Source of the DNA: Exobacillus caeni
GTDB lineage: Bacteria > Bacillota > Bacilli > Bacillales > Guptibacillaceae
DNA length: 64,000 nt
NCBI RefSeq assembly: GCF_005747095.1
Contig: NZ_SWLG01000001.1
Span: forward strand, 620,001-684,000
Direction: 5' to 3'
The notes beneath the pieces are model-generated. The model saw only the letters and a list, made by a program, of their open reading frames with translations. It did not search any database and was not told the origin of the DNA. The stretch's first letter is position 1; every line of letters begins with the position of its first letter. The position numbers were made by a program, and so were the translations under genes. Shown here piece after piece: positions 31,164 to 40,008 of this stretch.

Positions 31164-33505
31164 TATTCATTCTCCCCTTTCTTTCCCTTAAGTTTAATCA
31201 TGGAATAGATTCCTATAGCTGCTAGACCCAGGACAAGTATTTCGAGCATCGTATCAAGTCCCCGAAAATCAACCAGAATCACATTGACGATGTTGTCTCC
31301 GCCGCCAAGCTCATAGGAATTCTCAATAAAGTAGTCAGAGATCGGTTCAAATAACTTAGTGCTGTGGGAAGAGATCGCAACCAGAGTGACTATAACTCCC
31401 ACACTAACGGAAATGACAAGATTTACAACCTTTTTACGTGCGGATTGATACTCTTTTTTCAAATCAGGCAAATGGTAAAAGCAAAGCAAAAACAATGCTA
31501 CCGTTACAGTTTCAACAATGAGTTGGGTTAAAGCCAGGTCTGGCGCCCGGAAGAATACAAACAACAGCGACAGGCCATACCCTACAATTCCGAGAACCAG
31601 TATAGCTGCGATCCGATTTTTCATAAGAACCGTTCCAATCGCAGCAGCAGCCATTATTACAGCGATTGAGAATTCTGGAACTGCCAGTGGTGCGAGATCC
31701 TCTAACGACATTGCAAAACCATCTGTCACTGTCATCGTAACCGAAATAAGAATGATGAAAAATACAAGAATGTAGGCCATATAACTTCTTATGGAACCTG
31801 TCATATACGCTCTAGTAAGACTCGTAGACCCTTTAAAAATACCATTCACGATAGCATCATAGCTTTTAGCTGCTGAGAGTTTTCCCGGCAAAATTTGATA
31901 GAAGCTTTCCCACTTCGTTCTTATCAAATAAAGAAAAGTTCCGACAGCAAGAACTATAAGAGACATGTACAATGCGGGGTTTCCCCACCCATGCCAAAAC
32001 TTTATATGCGATTCAAAATGTTCGCCGTTGATTGCAGCCACCGCCGGAGCAAGGAGTCGCTCGTTAAAGAAATTCGGTAGCAAAGCGATGATAACGATTA
32101 AGCTGACAAGAATAAGCGGTGAGACCAGCATGCCAAATGGAGCTTCGTGCGGTTTCTTTTCAAGGGTGTCGCGTTGCTTGCCTGCAAATGTCCTGAAGAA
32201 CAGCATCACAGAATACACAAACGTAAATATGCTCCCTAAAACCGCCAGCACCGGCAATACCGGCGCTACTGTTTCCACTAAAGGAGAGGCATGTTCAAAG
32301 TGCCTGCTTGATTCGAAAAACATCTCCTTACTCAAAAAGCCATTGAAAATTGGAAGCGGAAATCCAGCCATCGAAAAAGTGCCGAAGAAAGCCAGGGTCG
32401 CTGTAATAGGCATAAAGGTAAACAAGCCCCCGAGCCTTCTAATGTCCCGGGTTCCTGTTTCATGGTCAACAATACCAGCGACCATAAAAAGACTTCCTTT
32501 AAAGGTTGCATGGTTAAGAATATGGAAGACAGCTGCAAGGATCGCTACGCCTGTTCCAAATCCGAGCATAGCCATAATCATGCCGAGCTGGCTTATAGTG
32601 GAATATGCAAGAATAGCCTTCAGATCTGTCTGGCGGACAGCCATGTAAGACCCCCAGCAAAGCGTAAGCAATCCAAACCCGGTTACGAGAATGAAAAACA
32701 GGTCATTTCCTGCAAACAATAGTGAAAGTCTTGCGACAAGATAGAGCCCGGCTTTTACCATCGTTGCGGAATGAAGGAACGCACTGACTGGTGTAGGTGC
32801 CTCCATCGCATCAGGCAGCCATGTATGGAATGGAAACTGGGCTGATTTTGTAAACGCCCCGAGTAAGATCAAAATCAAAATCCAGGGAAACGCCGTATCA
32901 TTCAAAACAAGATCTGATCGTTCAATAATTTCTCTAATGCTTGGCGTACCGGTGACCGTATAAAGTAATAAAAAGCCACCAAGCATAGACAGGCCGCCAA
33001 AAACGGTAATAAGCATTGATTTTAATGCACCGTATTTTGAACCCTCACGGTAATACCAGTATCCGATAAGCAAAAAGGAAGAAATACTTGTCAACTCCCA
33101 AAATGTGTAGAGGATGAACAAGTTGTCAGATAAGACGACTCCCAGCATAGCTCCCATAAATAAAAGAAGGTACACATAGAAGTGACCGAGCTTTTCGGTA
33201 ATATGTAAGTAATAAATCGAGTAGAGCACAACAAGCGTTCCGATTCCAGTAATCAATAAAGCAAAGAATAAACTAAGCCCATCGATATACAAACTGAAAT
33301 TTATTCCAAGAGATGGAATCCAATCTAACGTATAAACATTATGTACGCCTCTCCAGACATCTTTAAAATAAGTTGATAGAAATAAAAACAGTAGAAGAGG
33401 AACGGGTAGGACGAACCACCCTGTATGGATTTTTCTCAATGCTTTATAAAAAAATGGAATAAGAACAGCTGCCAGAAACGGGGCAAGGACAGCGAGATGT
33501 AACAT
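31163..33505 (-). CDS. mrpA: Mrp cation/H+ antiporter subunit A
   Basis: A 780-residue subunit related to NuoL, with about 20 helices. The conserved ELTSISSFLLIGYWYY (key Glu), AFTKSAQFPFHTWLPDAME and HILNHATFKGSLFMVAG stretches are present. The C-terminal part has the MrpA-specific helices and ends with GGGDNIVNVILVDFRGLDT. Length is close to B. subtilis MrpA (about 800), so the extra MrpB domain is not fused. AGGAGGG precedes the ATG. It heads the operon, driven by the promoter at 33573-33602. Confidence 0.95.
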   Translation of the reverse strand: MLHLAVLAPFLAAVLIPFFYKALRKIHTGWFVLPVPLLLFLFLSTYFKDVWRGVHNVYTLDWIPSLGINFSLYIDGLSLFFALLITGIGTLVVLYSIYYLHITEKLGHFYVYLLLFMGAMLGVVLSDNLFILYTFWELTSISSFLLIGYWYYREGSKYGALKSMLITVFGGLSMLGGFLLLYTVTGTPSIREIIERSDLVLNDTAFPWILILILLGAFTKSAQFPFHTWLPDAMEAPTPVSAFLHSATMVKAGLYLVARLSLLFAGNDLFFILVTGFGLLTLCWGSYMAVRQTDLKAILAYSTISQLGMIMAMLGFGTGVAILAAVFHILNHATFKGSLFMVAGIVDHETGTRDIRRLGGLFTFMPITATLAFFGTFSMAGFPLPIFNGFLSKEMFFESSRHFEHASPLVETVAPVLPVLAVLGSIFTFVYSVMLFFRTFAGKQRDTLEKKPHEAPFGMLVSPLILVSLIVIIALLPNFFNERLLAPAVAAINGEHFESHIKFWHGWGNPALYMSLIVLAVGTFLYLIRTKWESFYQILPGKLSAAKSYDAIVNGIFKGSTSLTRAYMTGSIRSYMAYILVFFIILISVTMTVTDGFAMSLEDLAPLAVPEFSIAVIMAAAAIGTVLMKNRIAAILVLGIVGYGLSLLFVFFRAPDLALTQLIVETVTVALFLLCFYHLPDLKKEYQSARKKVVNLVISVSVGVIVTLVAISSHSTKLFEPISDYFIENSYELGGGDNIVNVILVDFRGLDTMLEILVLGLAAIGIYSMIKLKGKKGENE

Positions 33506-33572
33506 ATGTATTAGACCCTCCTGTGATAGGAATAAAAAATAAGTTCACATGAACCTGTATTGCAATATCTCA

Positions 33573-33602
33573 ATTGTAATCAAAAACACTTACTTTTATC
33601 AA
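33573..33602 (-). promoter_or_regulatory. SigmaA promoter of the mrp operon
   Basis: On the minus strand, TTGATA (33602-33597), an 18-base spacer, TACAAT (33578-33573). The start point would be near 33565. An inverted repeat GTTCA-CA-TGAAC at 33543-33554 lies just downstream, inside the leader. Confidence 0.72.
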
Positions 33603-33673
33603 CATATAACTCAGCATTCCCTGTATAAGTTCCCCAATCTTCGACCATTCTATTTGCGAAAGGTGGGAGAAAA

Positions 33674-34144
33674 ATGCGAAATGTACTTATAATAGTTTCT
33701 ATTGTTTTTATTGCAGGGTGCAGCAGTTTTTCCGATTCCATTTATAATTTTGATGAGGCGCTTCCGTTTAGTTCAAGAGAATATTATCGTACGGTTACGG
33801 AAAGGAACGAGATAGGGATTGCGAGTTCAGAGTCTATTCAATCTGAAGCACTCTACAAAGAAATCAAGCAGGAATTGTTGAGGAACGGATACATAAAAGA
33901 TGTAATCTTTTTGTCTCATGGAGAACAGACGGTGCTGGCACTATCTTCAGGTGCCTATTTCCAAACAGAACTGGCAGACAATCAGGAGCAAATAAAAGCT
34001 TTATTATCAGAAAAAGGGCTTTCCGCTAAAATTGTCACACATCCCGGCCATGTAAGAATAGCTAAAAATCTTAAAACACATTCAGGAAACAGGAATGAAG
34101 AGTGGATTGAAAAATGGGAGGAATTGATAGGAAGGCAAAGCTAG
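33674..34144 (+). CDS. Small lipoprotein, unknown
   Basis: A 156-residue protein with a lipoprotein signal (MRNVLIIVSIVFIAGC; Cys16 is the lipidation site, lipobox IAGC). The mature part is soluble, mixed alpha/beta, with a segment IKDVIFLSHGEQTVLALSSG and a helical LSEKGLSAKIV stretch that resembles YhcN/YlaJ-type sporulation lipoproteins only weakly. It is divergent from the Mrp operon and convergent with sda. It would be anchored outside the membrane. AGGTGGG precedes the ATG. Confidence 0.7.
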   Translation: MRNVLIIVSIVFIAGCSSFSDSIYNFDEALPFSSREYYRTVTERNEIGIASSESIQSEALYKEIKQELLRNGYIKDVIFLSHGEQTVLALSSGAYFQTELADNQEQIKALLSEKGLSAKIVTHPGHVRIAKNLKTHSGNRNEEWIEKWEELIGRQS

Positions 34145-34162
34145 ATTAATTCCAAAAAATAA

Positions 34163-34190
34163 AACAGCCAACCTTACCGGGTTGGCTTTA
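34163..34190. terminator. Bidirectional terminator between lipoprotein gene and sda
   Basis: AGCCAACC / GGTTGGCT hairpin. The plus-strand tail is TTAAG, weak; on the minus strand it is followed by GTTTTATTTTTT, which suits sda. Confidence 0.8.
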
Positions 34191-34198
34191 AGCGAGAG

Positions 34199-34336
34199 TT
34201 ATGCAGATGTAAGTTCGACATGGAGGGAACGGCGGTCAATCTCATGTTCGATTAAATTGATAAACTCCTGGCTAAGGTGTAATTCACGCGCTTTTAAATA
34301 GGATTCGATCAACAGGTCATCAGATAATTTTTCCAT
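34199..34336 (-). CDS. sda: Sporulation histidine kinase inhibitor Sda
   Basis: A 45-residue antiparallel helical hairpin protein ([20 protein letters not shown], then [15 protein letters not shown]) that binds the dimerisation domain of KinA and blocks the sporulation phosphorelay when replication is disturbed. The B. subtilis protein begins MRKLSDELLIESY, which fixes the start at ATG 34336, although the best Shine-Dalgarno (GGGAGGTG) is about 30 bases farther upstream and a TTG 12 bases upstream is an alternative. Three DnaA boxes lie 130-240 bases upstream, as expected for DnaA control. Confidence 0.9.
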   Translation of the reverse strand: MEKLSDDLLIESYLKARELHLSQEFINLIEHEIDRRSLHVELTSA

Positions 34337-34472
34337 AGGCCTGGCCAATAGCTTGGCTCTACACCTCCCTATATAATAATGGCATGTTCCTTGCTTTTTA
34401 GGCATATCATGTAAGTTAGTCTGTTATTTTTTTATAGCTTACCATGTACAAAAATCAAGAACAACCGTTCTG

Positions 34473-34572
34473 TTATCCACAGTTAAAAGTGGATAAATTG
34501 TGGGTATGTTGTTTATAAACTATATAAAATGACGAAGAAACAGTGTGTGTTATGTGCATAAAGTTATCCACA
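34473..34572. promoter_or_regulatory. DnaA box cluster upstream of sda
   Basis: TTATCCACA occurs at 34473-34481 and 34564-34572, both perfect DnaA boxes. A third, opposite-strand box with one mismatch (AGTGGATAA) is at 34488-34496. The stretch lies in the 430-base gap between divergent sda and yqeG. In B. subtilis DnaA activates sda through such boxes, tying the checkpoint to replication initiation. The rest of the gap (34337-34768) is AT-rich without an ORF. Confidence 0.88.
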
Positions 34573-34768
34573 GGAAAAAAATACACCCGATTTTGTCGAA
34601 AAGTTTTTTTAAAATGATCAAAAAGCAGTTAGTAGGTTAGAAAAAAGGCGTTATTTGTCCATACTGAGCAATTTTTCTGTCAGGATGTGAAACTAATGAG
34701 TTTATTGTTGTAGGATTTAAATTTATTGATACAATAGGAATGTCATTAAAGTGTAGGGGTGTTATATA

Positions 34769-35287
34769 TTGTTGAAAAAGTTTTTTTTGCCGGACGAACA
34801 TGTGAAAAGCGTGTTTCATATTAAACCAGAGAAGTTGAAAGAAAAAGGAATAAAGGCTATTATTACAGACCTGGATAATACTCTAGTAGAATGGGACCGT
34901 CCCGATGCGACGCCTGAATTGATGGAATGGTTCAGGGATATGCGCGAACATGGCATATTGGTCACGATCGTTTCTAACAATAACCAAAAAAGAGTCGAGG
35001 ATTTTGCCAGTCCAGTAGACGTACCATTTATATATGAAGCTAAAAAACCAATGACAAAGGCTTTTAAGAAAGCAATCGAAGATATGAAAGTAAGAAATGA
35101 ACAAATCGTCGTTATTGGAGACCAAATCTTTACAGATGTATTAGGGGCAAATCGGCTTGGCTTGCACACGATTTTAGTTGTCCCGGTAGCGAGCACTGAT
35201 GGTTTTGTAACAAAGTTTAACAGAAAGATGGAAAGGTTACTGTTAGCATGGATGAAGAAAAGAGGAATGATTCATTGGGAGGAATAG
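34769..35287 (+). CDS. yqeG: HAD-superfamily phosphatase YqeG
   Basis: A 172-residue HAD-IIIA phosphatase: motif I is ITDLDNTLVEWDR (nucleophile Asp), motif II TIVSNN, motif III the Lys in KKPMTKAF, and motif IV VIGDQIFTDVLGA. The family includes mitochondrial Gep4, a phosphatidylglycerophosphate phosphatase, so a role in phosphatidylglycerol synthesis is possible. It begins the yqeG-yqeH-aroE operon; translation starts at TTG 34769 (MLKKFFLPDEHV, as in B. subtilis). It ends two bases before yqeH. Confidence 0.9.
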   Translation: MLKKFFLPDEHVKSVFHIKPEKLKEKGIKAIITDLDNTLVEWDRPDATPELMEWFRDMREHGILVTIVSNNNQKRVEDFASPVDVPFIYEAKKPMTKAFKKAIEDMKVRNEQIVVIGDQIFTDVLGANRLGLHTILVVPVASTDGFVTKFNRKMERLLLAWMKKRGMIHWEE

Positions 35288-35289
35288 AA

Positions 35290-36399
35290 TTGAAGGACGA
35301 TAATATAATCTGCGCTGGATGCGGTGTTGCCATTCAAACCGAGAATAAAGAAGAACTGGGGTACACGCCTTCATCAGCACTTGAAAGAGATGTGATTATT
35401 TGCCAGCGTTGCTTTCGCCTGAAACATTATAACGAAATACAGGATGTATCCCTGACGGATGACGATTTCCTTAAAATTTTAAATGAAATCGGAAGCAAAG
35501 ATGCTCTTATTGTGATGATAGTTGATATTTTTGATTTCAATGGAAGCTGGCTGCCCGGGATTCCACGCTTTGCGGGTAAAAACCCGGTACTTCTTGTCGG
35601 GAATAAAGTAGACTTACTGCCAAAGTCAGTTAATGAAAGCAGATTGATTAACTGGATGAAAGAGACATCCAAAGAGCTTGGATTAAAGCCGGCAGACGTG
35701 ATGCTGATGAGTGCGGAAAAAGGCCACCGAGTCATGGAGGTCGCTGCACAGATCGATCAATCGCGAGAAGGCAAGGATGTTTATATTATAGGATGCACGA
35801 ATGTGGGGAAATCCACGTTTGTGAACCGATTGATCAAAGAGTTTGGCGGCGATGAAGAACAGCTGATCACAACAAGCCAGTTCCCTGGCACTACCTTGAA
35901 TTTAATCGATATTCCGCTTGACGATGGCAGAACGATGTATGATACACCTGGCATAATCAACCATCATCAAATGGCACACTACATTAATAAAAATGAATTA
36001 AGAACAATCACACCTAAAAAAGAAATTAAACCGAAAGTATATCAGTTAAATGAAGAACAAACGTTATTTTTTGGAGGTCTGGCAAGGTTTGACTTTGTAA
36101 GCGGTGAACGGCAGTCCTTTGTTTGCTATGTGTCTAATGAAATTAACATCCATCGAACAAAGCTTTCAAGGGCTGATGAGCTCTATCAAACCCAGCTTGG
36201 GGATATCCTTCAGCCACCTGGAGATAAAACTAAGGAAGGCTTTCCTCGTCTAGTTCCGCATGAATTTATGATTAAAGAAGATAAAGTTGATGTTGTTTTT
36301 TCTGGCCTGGGGTGGATAACCGTCAGTAAAAAAGGGACAAAACTAGTTGCGCATGCACCCGAGGGTGTTGGAGTTTCGGTTAGAAAGTCGCTAATATAA
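35290..36399 (+). CDS. yqeH: Circularly permuted ribosome-assembly GTPase YqeH
   Basis: A 369-residue GTPase needed for 30S subunit assembly. An N-terminal zinc finger (CAGCG ... CQRC, about residues 7-42) precedes a permuted G domain with G4 (LLVGNKVDLLPKS) ahead of G1 (GCTNVGKSTF), G2 (PGTTL) and G3 (DTPG), then a C-terminal RNA-binding domain. I start at TTG 35290, 6 bases after GGAGGAA; the earlier ATG at 35248 would overlap yqeG by 40 bases. AroE follows in the same operon. Confidence 0.94.
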   Translation: MKDDNIICAGCGVAIQTENKEELGYTPSSALERDVIICQRCFRLKHYNEIQDVSLTDDDFLKILNEIGSKDALIVMIVDIFDFNGSWLPGIPRFAGKNPVLLVGNKVDLLPKSVNESRLINWMKETSKELGLKPADVMLMSAEKGHRVMEVAAQIDQSREGKDVYIIGCTNVGKSTFVNRLIKEFGGDEEQLITTSQFPGTTLNLIDIPLDDGRTMYDTPGIINHHQMAHYINKNELRTITPKKEIKPKVYQLNEEQTLFFGGLARFDFVSGERQSFVCYVSNEINIHRTKLSRADELYQTQLGDILQPPGDKTKEGFPRLVPHEFMIKEDKVDVVFSGLGWITVSKKGTKLVAHAPEGVGVSVRKSLI

Positions 36400-36411
36400 G
36401 CAGGTGATTAT

Positions 36412-37254
36412 ATGGAAAATCTCTATGGACTAATCGGCTATCCAATCGGGCATTCTATGTCTCCTCTAATGCATAATAAAGAATTTAAGGAGCTTGGCCT
36501 AAACGACACGTATCACGCCTTCGAAGTTAAGCCTGAAAATCTGCAGCAAGCTGTTGAAGGTATTAGGGCTCTCGGTATATGTGGGTTTAATGTCACAATA
36601 CCCCATAAAGTGGCAATCATGGATCATGTTGATGAAATAACGGAAGAAGCTGCTGAAATAGGTGCGGTCAATACAGTTGTTAATAAAAATGGGAAATTAA
36701 TCGCCTATAACACAGATGGACCAGGTTATCTTGAGTCACTGCTTGGAATCATTCCTAGAAATCGTCTGAACGAACAATCTGTTTTAATTATAGGAGCAGG
36801 AGGAGCGGCACGTGCCATCGCGGTGTCGCTTGCAAGGTTTGGAGTAATGGATTTGACCGTTGGAAACCGTACATTGGAACGGGCAAGAAAGTTAGCAGAC
36901 GATTGTTCCGTTCATAGCAAGACAGAAGCGGTTTCGTTAGAAAAAGCCGAACGCCTTTTAGACAAATATGACGTTATTATAAATACAACTTCAGTTGGGA
37001 TGTCACCTAACGTCAACTGTATGCCGATTGATTTAAATAACTTAAGAAGTGGAACAGTAATAAGTGACCTGATTTATAATCCGCTTGAAACGATGTTTTT
37101 AAAGGAAGGTGCATCGAGAGGCGCAAAAGCACTCAATGGCCTGGAGATGTTTGTGAATCAAGGAGCACTTGCGTTTGAATTGTGGACAGGTATTAAACCT
37201 GATCGCAAACGAATGAAAGAGAATGTCTTGAAACAATTAGGAGGAAATCAATAA
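36412..37254 (+). CDS. aroE: Shikimate dehydrogenase
   Basis: A 280-residue cytosolic NADPH enzyme that reduces 3-dehydroshikimate in aromatic amino acid synthesis. The substrate pocket is LIGYPIGHSMSPLMHN with the catalytic Lys in FNVTIPHKVA, and the Asp in YNTDGPGYL. The NADP-binding turn is LIIGAGGAARAIA and the cofactor phosphate is held by NRTLERA. The stop is immediately followed by yhbY, as in B. subtilis. Confidence 0.96.
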   Translation: MENLYGLIGYPIGHSMSPLMHNKEFKELGLNDTYHAFEVKPENLQQAVEGIRALGICGFNVTIPHKVAIMDHVDEITEEAAEIGAVNTVVNKNGKLIAYNTDGPGYLESLLGIIPRNRLNEQSVLIIGAGGAARAIAVSLARFGVMDLTVGNRTLERARKLADDCSVHSKTEAVSLEKAERLLDKYDVIINTTSVGMSPNVNCMPIDLNNLRSGTVISDLIYNPLETMFLKEGASRGAKALNGLEMFVNQGALAFELWTGIKPDRKRMKENVLKQLGGNQ

Positions 37255-37545
37255 ATGCTAACAGGAAAACAAAAAAGATTTTTGCGTTCAAAAGCACATC
37301 ATTTATCGCCGATTTTCCAGGTAGGAAAAGGCGGGGTCAATGAAAATATGGTAAAACAGATTAATGAAGCTCTTGAAGCGAGAGAATTGATCAAAGTCAG
37401 TGTTCTGCAAAACTGTGAGTATGACCGAAAAGAAGTTGCAGAAGAATTGGCAGTCAAGTCTGGAGCGGAGCTAGTCCAGGTAATTGGAAATACAATTGTT
37501 TTATATAAAGAATCTGAGGAAAACAAAGAAATTGTTTTGCCGTAA
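37255..37545 (+). CDS. yhbY: CRM-domain RNA-binding protein YhbY/YqeI
   Basis: A 96-residue CRM-fold protein (LTGKQKRFLRSKAHHLSPIF, GKGGVNENMVKQINEALEA, GNTIVLYK) that associates with the pre-50S ribosome. It begins at the next base after the aroE stop, with its ribosome site inside aroE (AGGAGG). Confidence 0.94.
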   Translation: MLTGKQKRFLRSKAHHLSPIFQVGKGGVNENMVKQINEALEARELIKVSVLQNCEYDRKEVAEELAVKSGAELVQVIGNTIVLYKESEENKEIVLP

Positions 37546-37578
37546 GAAAACAAAGAAGGGGAAATGGAGGGGGTAATG

Positions 37579-38154
37579 ATGAAAATAGGAATTTTTGGCG
37601 GAACATTCGATCCTCCTCATTATGGACACCTCATGGTTGCACAGGAAGTACTTGAATCCTGCCAGCTTGATAAGATCTGGTTTCTTCCAAGCCACAGGCC
37701 TCCCCATAAAACGGAAAGAAGCATAAGTACTGACGAGCAAAGAAAAGATATGGTTAATCTGGCGATCGAAAGAAATCAGGACTTTGAAATGTCGTTAGTT
37801 GAGTTTGGCCGTAAAGGCCTTTCCTATACGTATGATACTGTCCGCTATTTAACAGAAATGCATCCGGAACATCGTTTTTCTTTTATTATCGGCGCGGATA
37901 TGATCAATGATCTCCCAAACTGGCATAAAATCGATGAACTAATAAAGCTCATTTCATTTGTAGGAGTTGCAAGGCCAGGATTTGAATTCGATATATCTAA
38001 CCCATATCACACCGAAATCCGAATTGTGGAAGCGCCGCAGTTTGAAATCTCTTCAAGTTTTTTGCGGAAAAGATTCAGGGAAAAAGGAAATACGCGTTAT
38101 TTTATTCCTGATGATGTCAGAAACTATATAGAGGAGAAGGGATTATATGAATAG
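37579..38154 (+). CDS. nadD: Nicotinate-nucleotide adenylyltransferase
   Basis: A 191-residue cytosolic enzyme making nicotinic acid adenine dinucleotide. The nucleotidyltransferase signature is GGTFDPPHYGHLMVA near the N-terminus and the matching ISSSFLRKRFREK near residue 155-170 at the C-terminus. I choose ATG 37579, about 7 bases after GGAGGGGG; ATG 37564 and 37576 lie at or before the ribosome site. It overlaps yqeK by 8 bases, and nadE at 21.9 kb carries out the following step. Confidence 0.93.
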   Translation: MKIGIFGGTFDPPHYGHLMVAQEVLESCQLDKIWFLPSHRPPHKTERSISTDEQRKDMVNLAIERNQDFEMSLVEFGRKGLSYTYDTVRYLTEMHPEHRFSFIIGADMINDLPNWHKIDELIKLISFVGVARPGFEFDISNPYHTEIRIVEAPQFEISSSFLRKRFREKGNTRYFIPDDVRNYIEEKGLYE

Positions 38155-38722
38155 GGAAGAAGCGTTGAAAATCGTGAAGCCCCATTTGACCGACCACCGT
38201 TATGAACATACGATTGGTGTTACTGATACAGCAGTAAAACTGGCTGAAAAATACGGCGCTGACACCTATAAAGCCGAAATCGCAGGGGTTTTCCACGATT
38301 ATGCCAAGTTCAGGCAAAAGGAAGAGATGAAAACGATAATTGTTGAGAGAGGAATGCCGGAAAGTTTACTGACGCATTCTTCAGAGTTATGGCATGCACC
38401 GGTTGGAGCGCATCTGGTTGAGAAAGAAGTTGGAATTGAGGACCTTGAAATTCTTGAGGCAATCCGAAACCATACTACAGGAAAACCTGGTATGCCTTTG
38501 TTAGACAAAGTTATATTTCTTGCCGACTATATTGAACCTGGAAGACAATTTCCGGGGGTAGAGGAAGTGCGCGAGCTTGCGAACGAAAATTTAGATCGTG
38601 CCGTTTTGAAAGCCATTCAGAATACGATAATCTTTCTTATGAAGCAGAAACAGCTGATCTATCCTCAAACGGTGGATACCTATAATGATTTGCTTGCAAG
38701 CATAAAAGAAAAAGGAAAATAA
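38147..38722 (+). CDS. yqeK: HD-domain hydrolase YqeK (bis(5'-nucleosyl) tetraphosphatase family)
   Basis: A 191-residue HD-domain protein: HRYEHTIGVTDTAVKLAEKYG supplies the first His, GVFHDYAKF is the HD pair, and HSSELWHAPVGAHLVE the third. B. subtilis YqeK splits Ap4A symmetrically into two ADP, an iron-dependent reaction linked to stress signalling. GGAGAAGGG precedes the ATG, and it overlaps nadD and leads to rsfS by 12 bases. Confidence 0.93.
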   Translation: MNREEALKIVKPHLTDHRYEHTIGVTDTAVKLAEKYGADTYKAEIAGVFHDYAKFRQKEEMKTIIVERGMPESLLTHSSELWHAPVGAHLVEKEVGIEDLEILEAIRNHTTGKPGMPLLDKVIFLADYIEPGRQFPGVEEVRELANENLDRAVLKAIQNTIIFLMKQKQLIYPQTVDTYNDLLASIKEKGK

Positions 38723-38734
38723 GGAGGAATGAAA

Positions 38735-39088
38735 GTGGAAGAAAAAACATTAGTATCAATGGTTGCGAATGCAGCAGATGATAAGAGGGCTGAAGATATC
38801 GTTATTCTTAACATGAAAGGCATTTCCCTGATCGCTGACTATTTTGTTATTTGCCACGGGAACTCTGAAAAGCAAGTACAGGCCATTGCCAGAGAAATTA
38901 AAGATCAAGCCCAGGAACAAGGCATTGACGTAAAACGTCTCGAGGGGTTTGACCAGGCACGCTGGGTTCTGGTTGACCTTGGATCTGTCATTGCCCATGT
39001 CTTTCATAAGGAAGAAAGATCTTACTATAATCTTGAAAAACTCTGGGGAGACGCTCCTCATCTACAGCTAGAAGAACTACAGGCTTAA
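38735..39088 (+). CDS. rsfS: Ribosomal silencing factor RsfS (YqeL)
   Basis: A 117-residue protein that binds ribosomal protein L14 and blocks subunit joining when nutrients are low. The family core is DDKRAEDIVILNMKGISLIADYFVICHGNS, followed by RLEGFDQARWVLVDLG and HVFHKEERSYYNLEKLW. I start at GTG 38735, 8 bases after AAGGAGG; the ATG at 38729 is too close to that site. Confidence 0.94.
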   Translation: MEEKTLVSMVANAADDKRAEDIVILNMKGISLIADYFVICHGNSEKQVQAIAREIKDQAQEQGIDVKRLEGFDQARWVLVDLGSVIAHVFHKEERSYYNLEKLWGDAPHLQLEELQA

Positions 39089-39098
39089 GGATGATTAG

Positions 39099-39842
39099 AT
39101 GAGCTCTTATCACCATTTTGCTTATTTTTATGATAGTTTGATGGAAGATGCCCCTTATGATGAATGGGCTGAGTATGTTTTAAGCGCAGCCAGGAAATAC
39201 GGAGTCCAGGGAAAGGAACTTCTTGACCTTGGAATTGGTACCGGTACACTTGCACTACATTTATATCAGGACGGCTGGGATGTTACAGGAATAGATCTCT
39301 CAGAAGAAATGCTCGCGGTCGCACAGGAGAAAGCACAGAGCCGGGGAGCGAACTTAAAGCTTTTTAATCAGGATATGTCTTTGTTCGAGACTGGAAAACA
39401 ATATGACGTCTCAGTTATCTTTTGCGATTCCTTAAATTATCTGCCGGACGAAGCTGCTGTTAAGCGAACATTTAACCGTGTATTCGATCATTTGAAAGAG
39501 GATGGGCTCTTTTTATTCGATGTCCATTCTTGCCGCAAGATCAATGAAGAATTTATTGGCAATACTTTTGGAAGCGGGGATCCGGAGGTAAGTTATATCT
39601 GGCAATCTTTTCAAGGTGAACATGATAATAGCGTTGAACACGAATTAAGCTTTTTCACCGCTCGTCAGGATGGAGCTTATGAACGTTACGATGAAGTTCA
39701 CTTTCAACGGACGTTTCCAGTAGAAGTTTATAAAAACTGGCTTGAACAATCAGGATTTACGATTTTATCAATTTCGGCAGATTTTAGCGAAAATGCTCCG
39801 GAACCAGATTCAGAAAGGATCTTTTTTGCAGCAAAAAAATAA
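39099..39842 (+). CDS. yqeM: SAM-dependent methyltransferase YqeM
   Basis: A 247-residue class I methyltransferase (ELLDLGIGTGTLALHLYQDG motif I, VTGIDLSEEML, CDSLNYL). Substrate is unknown. Homologues sit after rsfS in Bacillus, so this is YqeM. It ends the yqeG-yqeM unit; a long terminator hairpin follows. Confidence 0.9.
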   Translation: MSSYHHFAYFYDSLMEDAPYDEWAEYVLSAARKYGVQGKELLDLGIGTGTLALHLYQDGWDVTGIDLSEEMLAVAQEKAQSRGANLKLFNQDMSLFETGKQYDVSVIFCDSLNYLPDEAAVKRTFNRVFDHLKEDGLFLFDVHSCRKINEEFIGNTFGSGDPEVSYIWQSFQGEHDNSVEHELSFFTARQDGAYERYDEVHFQRTFPVEVYKNWLEQSGFTILSISADFSENAPEPDSERIFFAAKK

Positions 39843-39853
39843 ATAATAGAATG

Positions 39854-39938
39854 AAAAAGAGGTTGACTCAATAGGCGCTCAGTTTTCTCCGTTACAGGGA
39901 GTGGCTGGACCTTTTTCTTGAGTCACCCTCTTTTTTTG
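39854..39938 (+). terminator. Long-hairpin intrinsic terminator after yqeM
   Basis: AAAAAGAGG...GACTCAA pairs with TTGAGTC...CCTCTTTTTTT across a 46-base loop that contains a smaller inner hairpin. It separates yqeM from comER. Confidence 0.82.
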
Positions 39939-40008
39939 CAGGAATATTATCATGCAGTCAAGAATAGTTAGGGTGGAGTTTATTAATCCTTTCTCCTCAT
40001 TCTTTTTT

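Noticed and set aside
31965-32648. 227-codon plus-strand ORF inside mrpA
   Set aside because: Shadow of mrpA; no ribosome site and no recognisable product.
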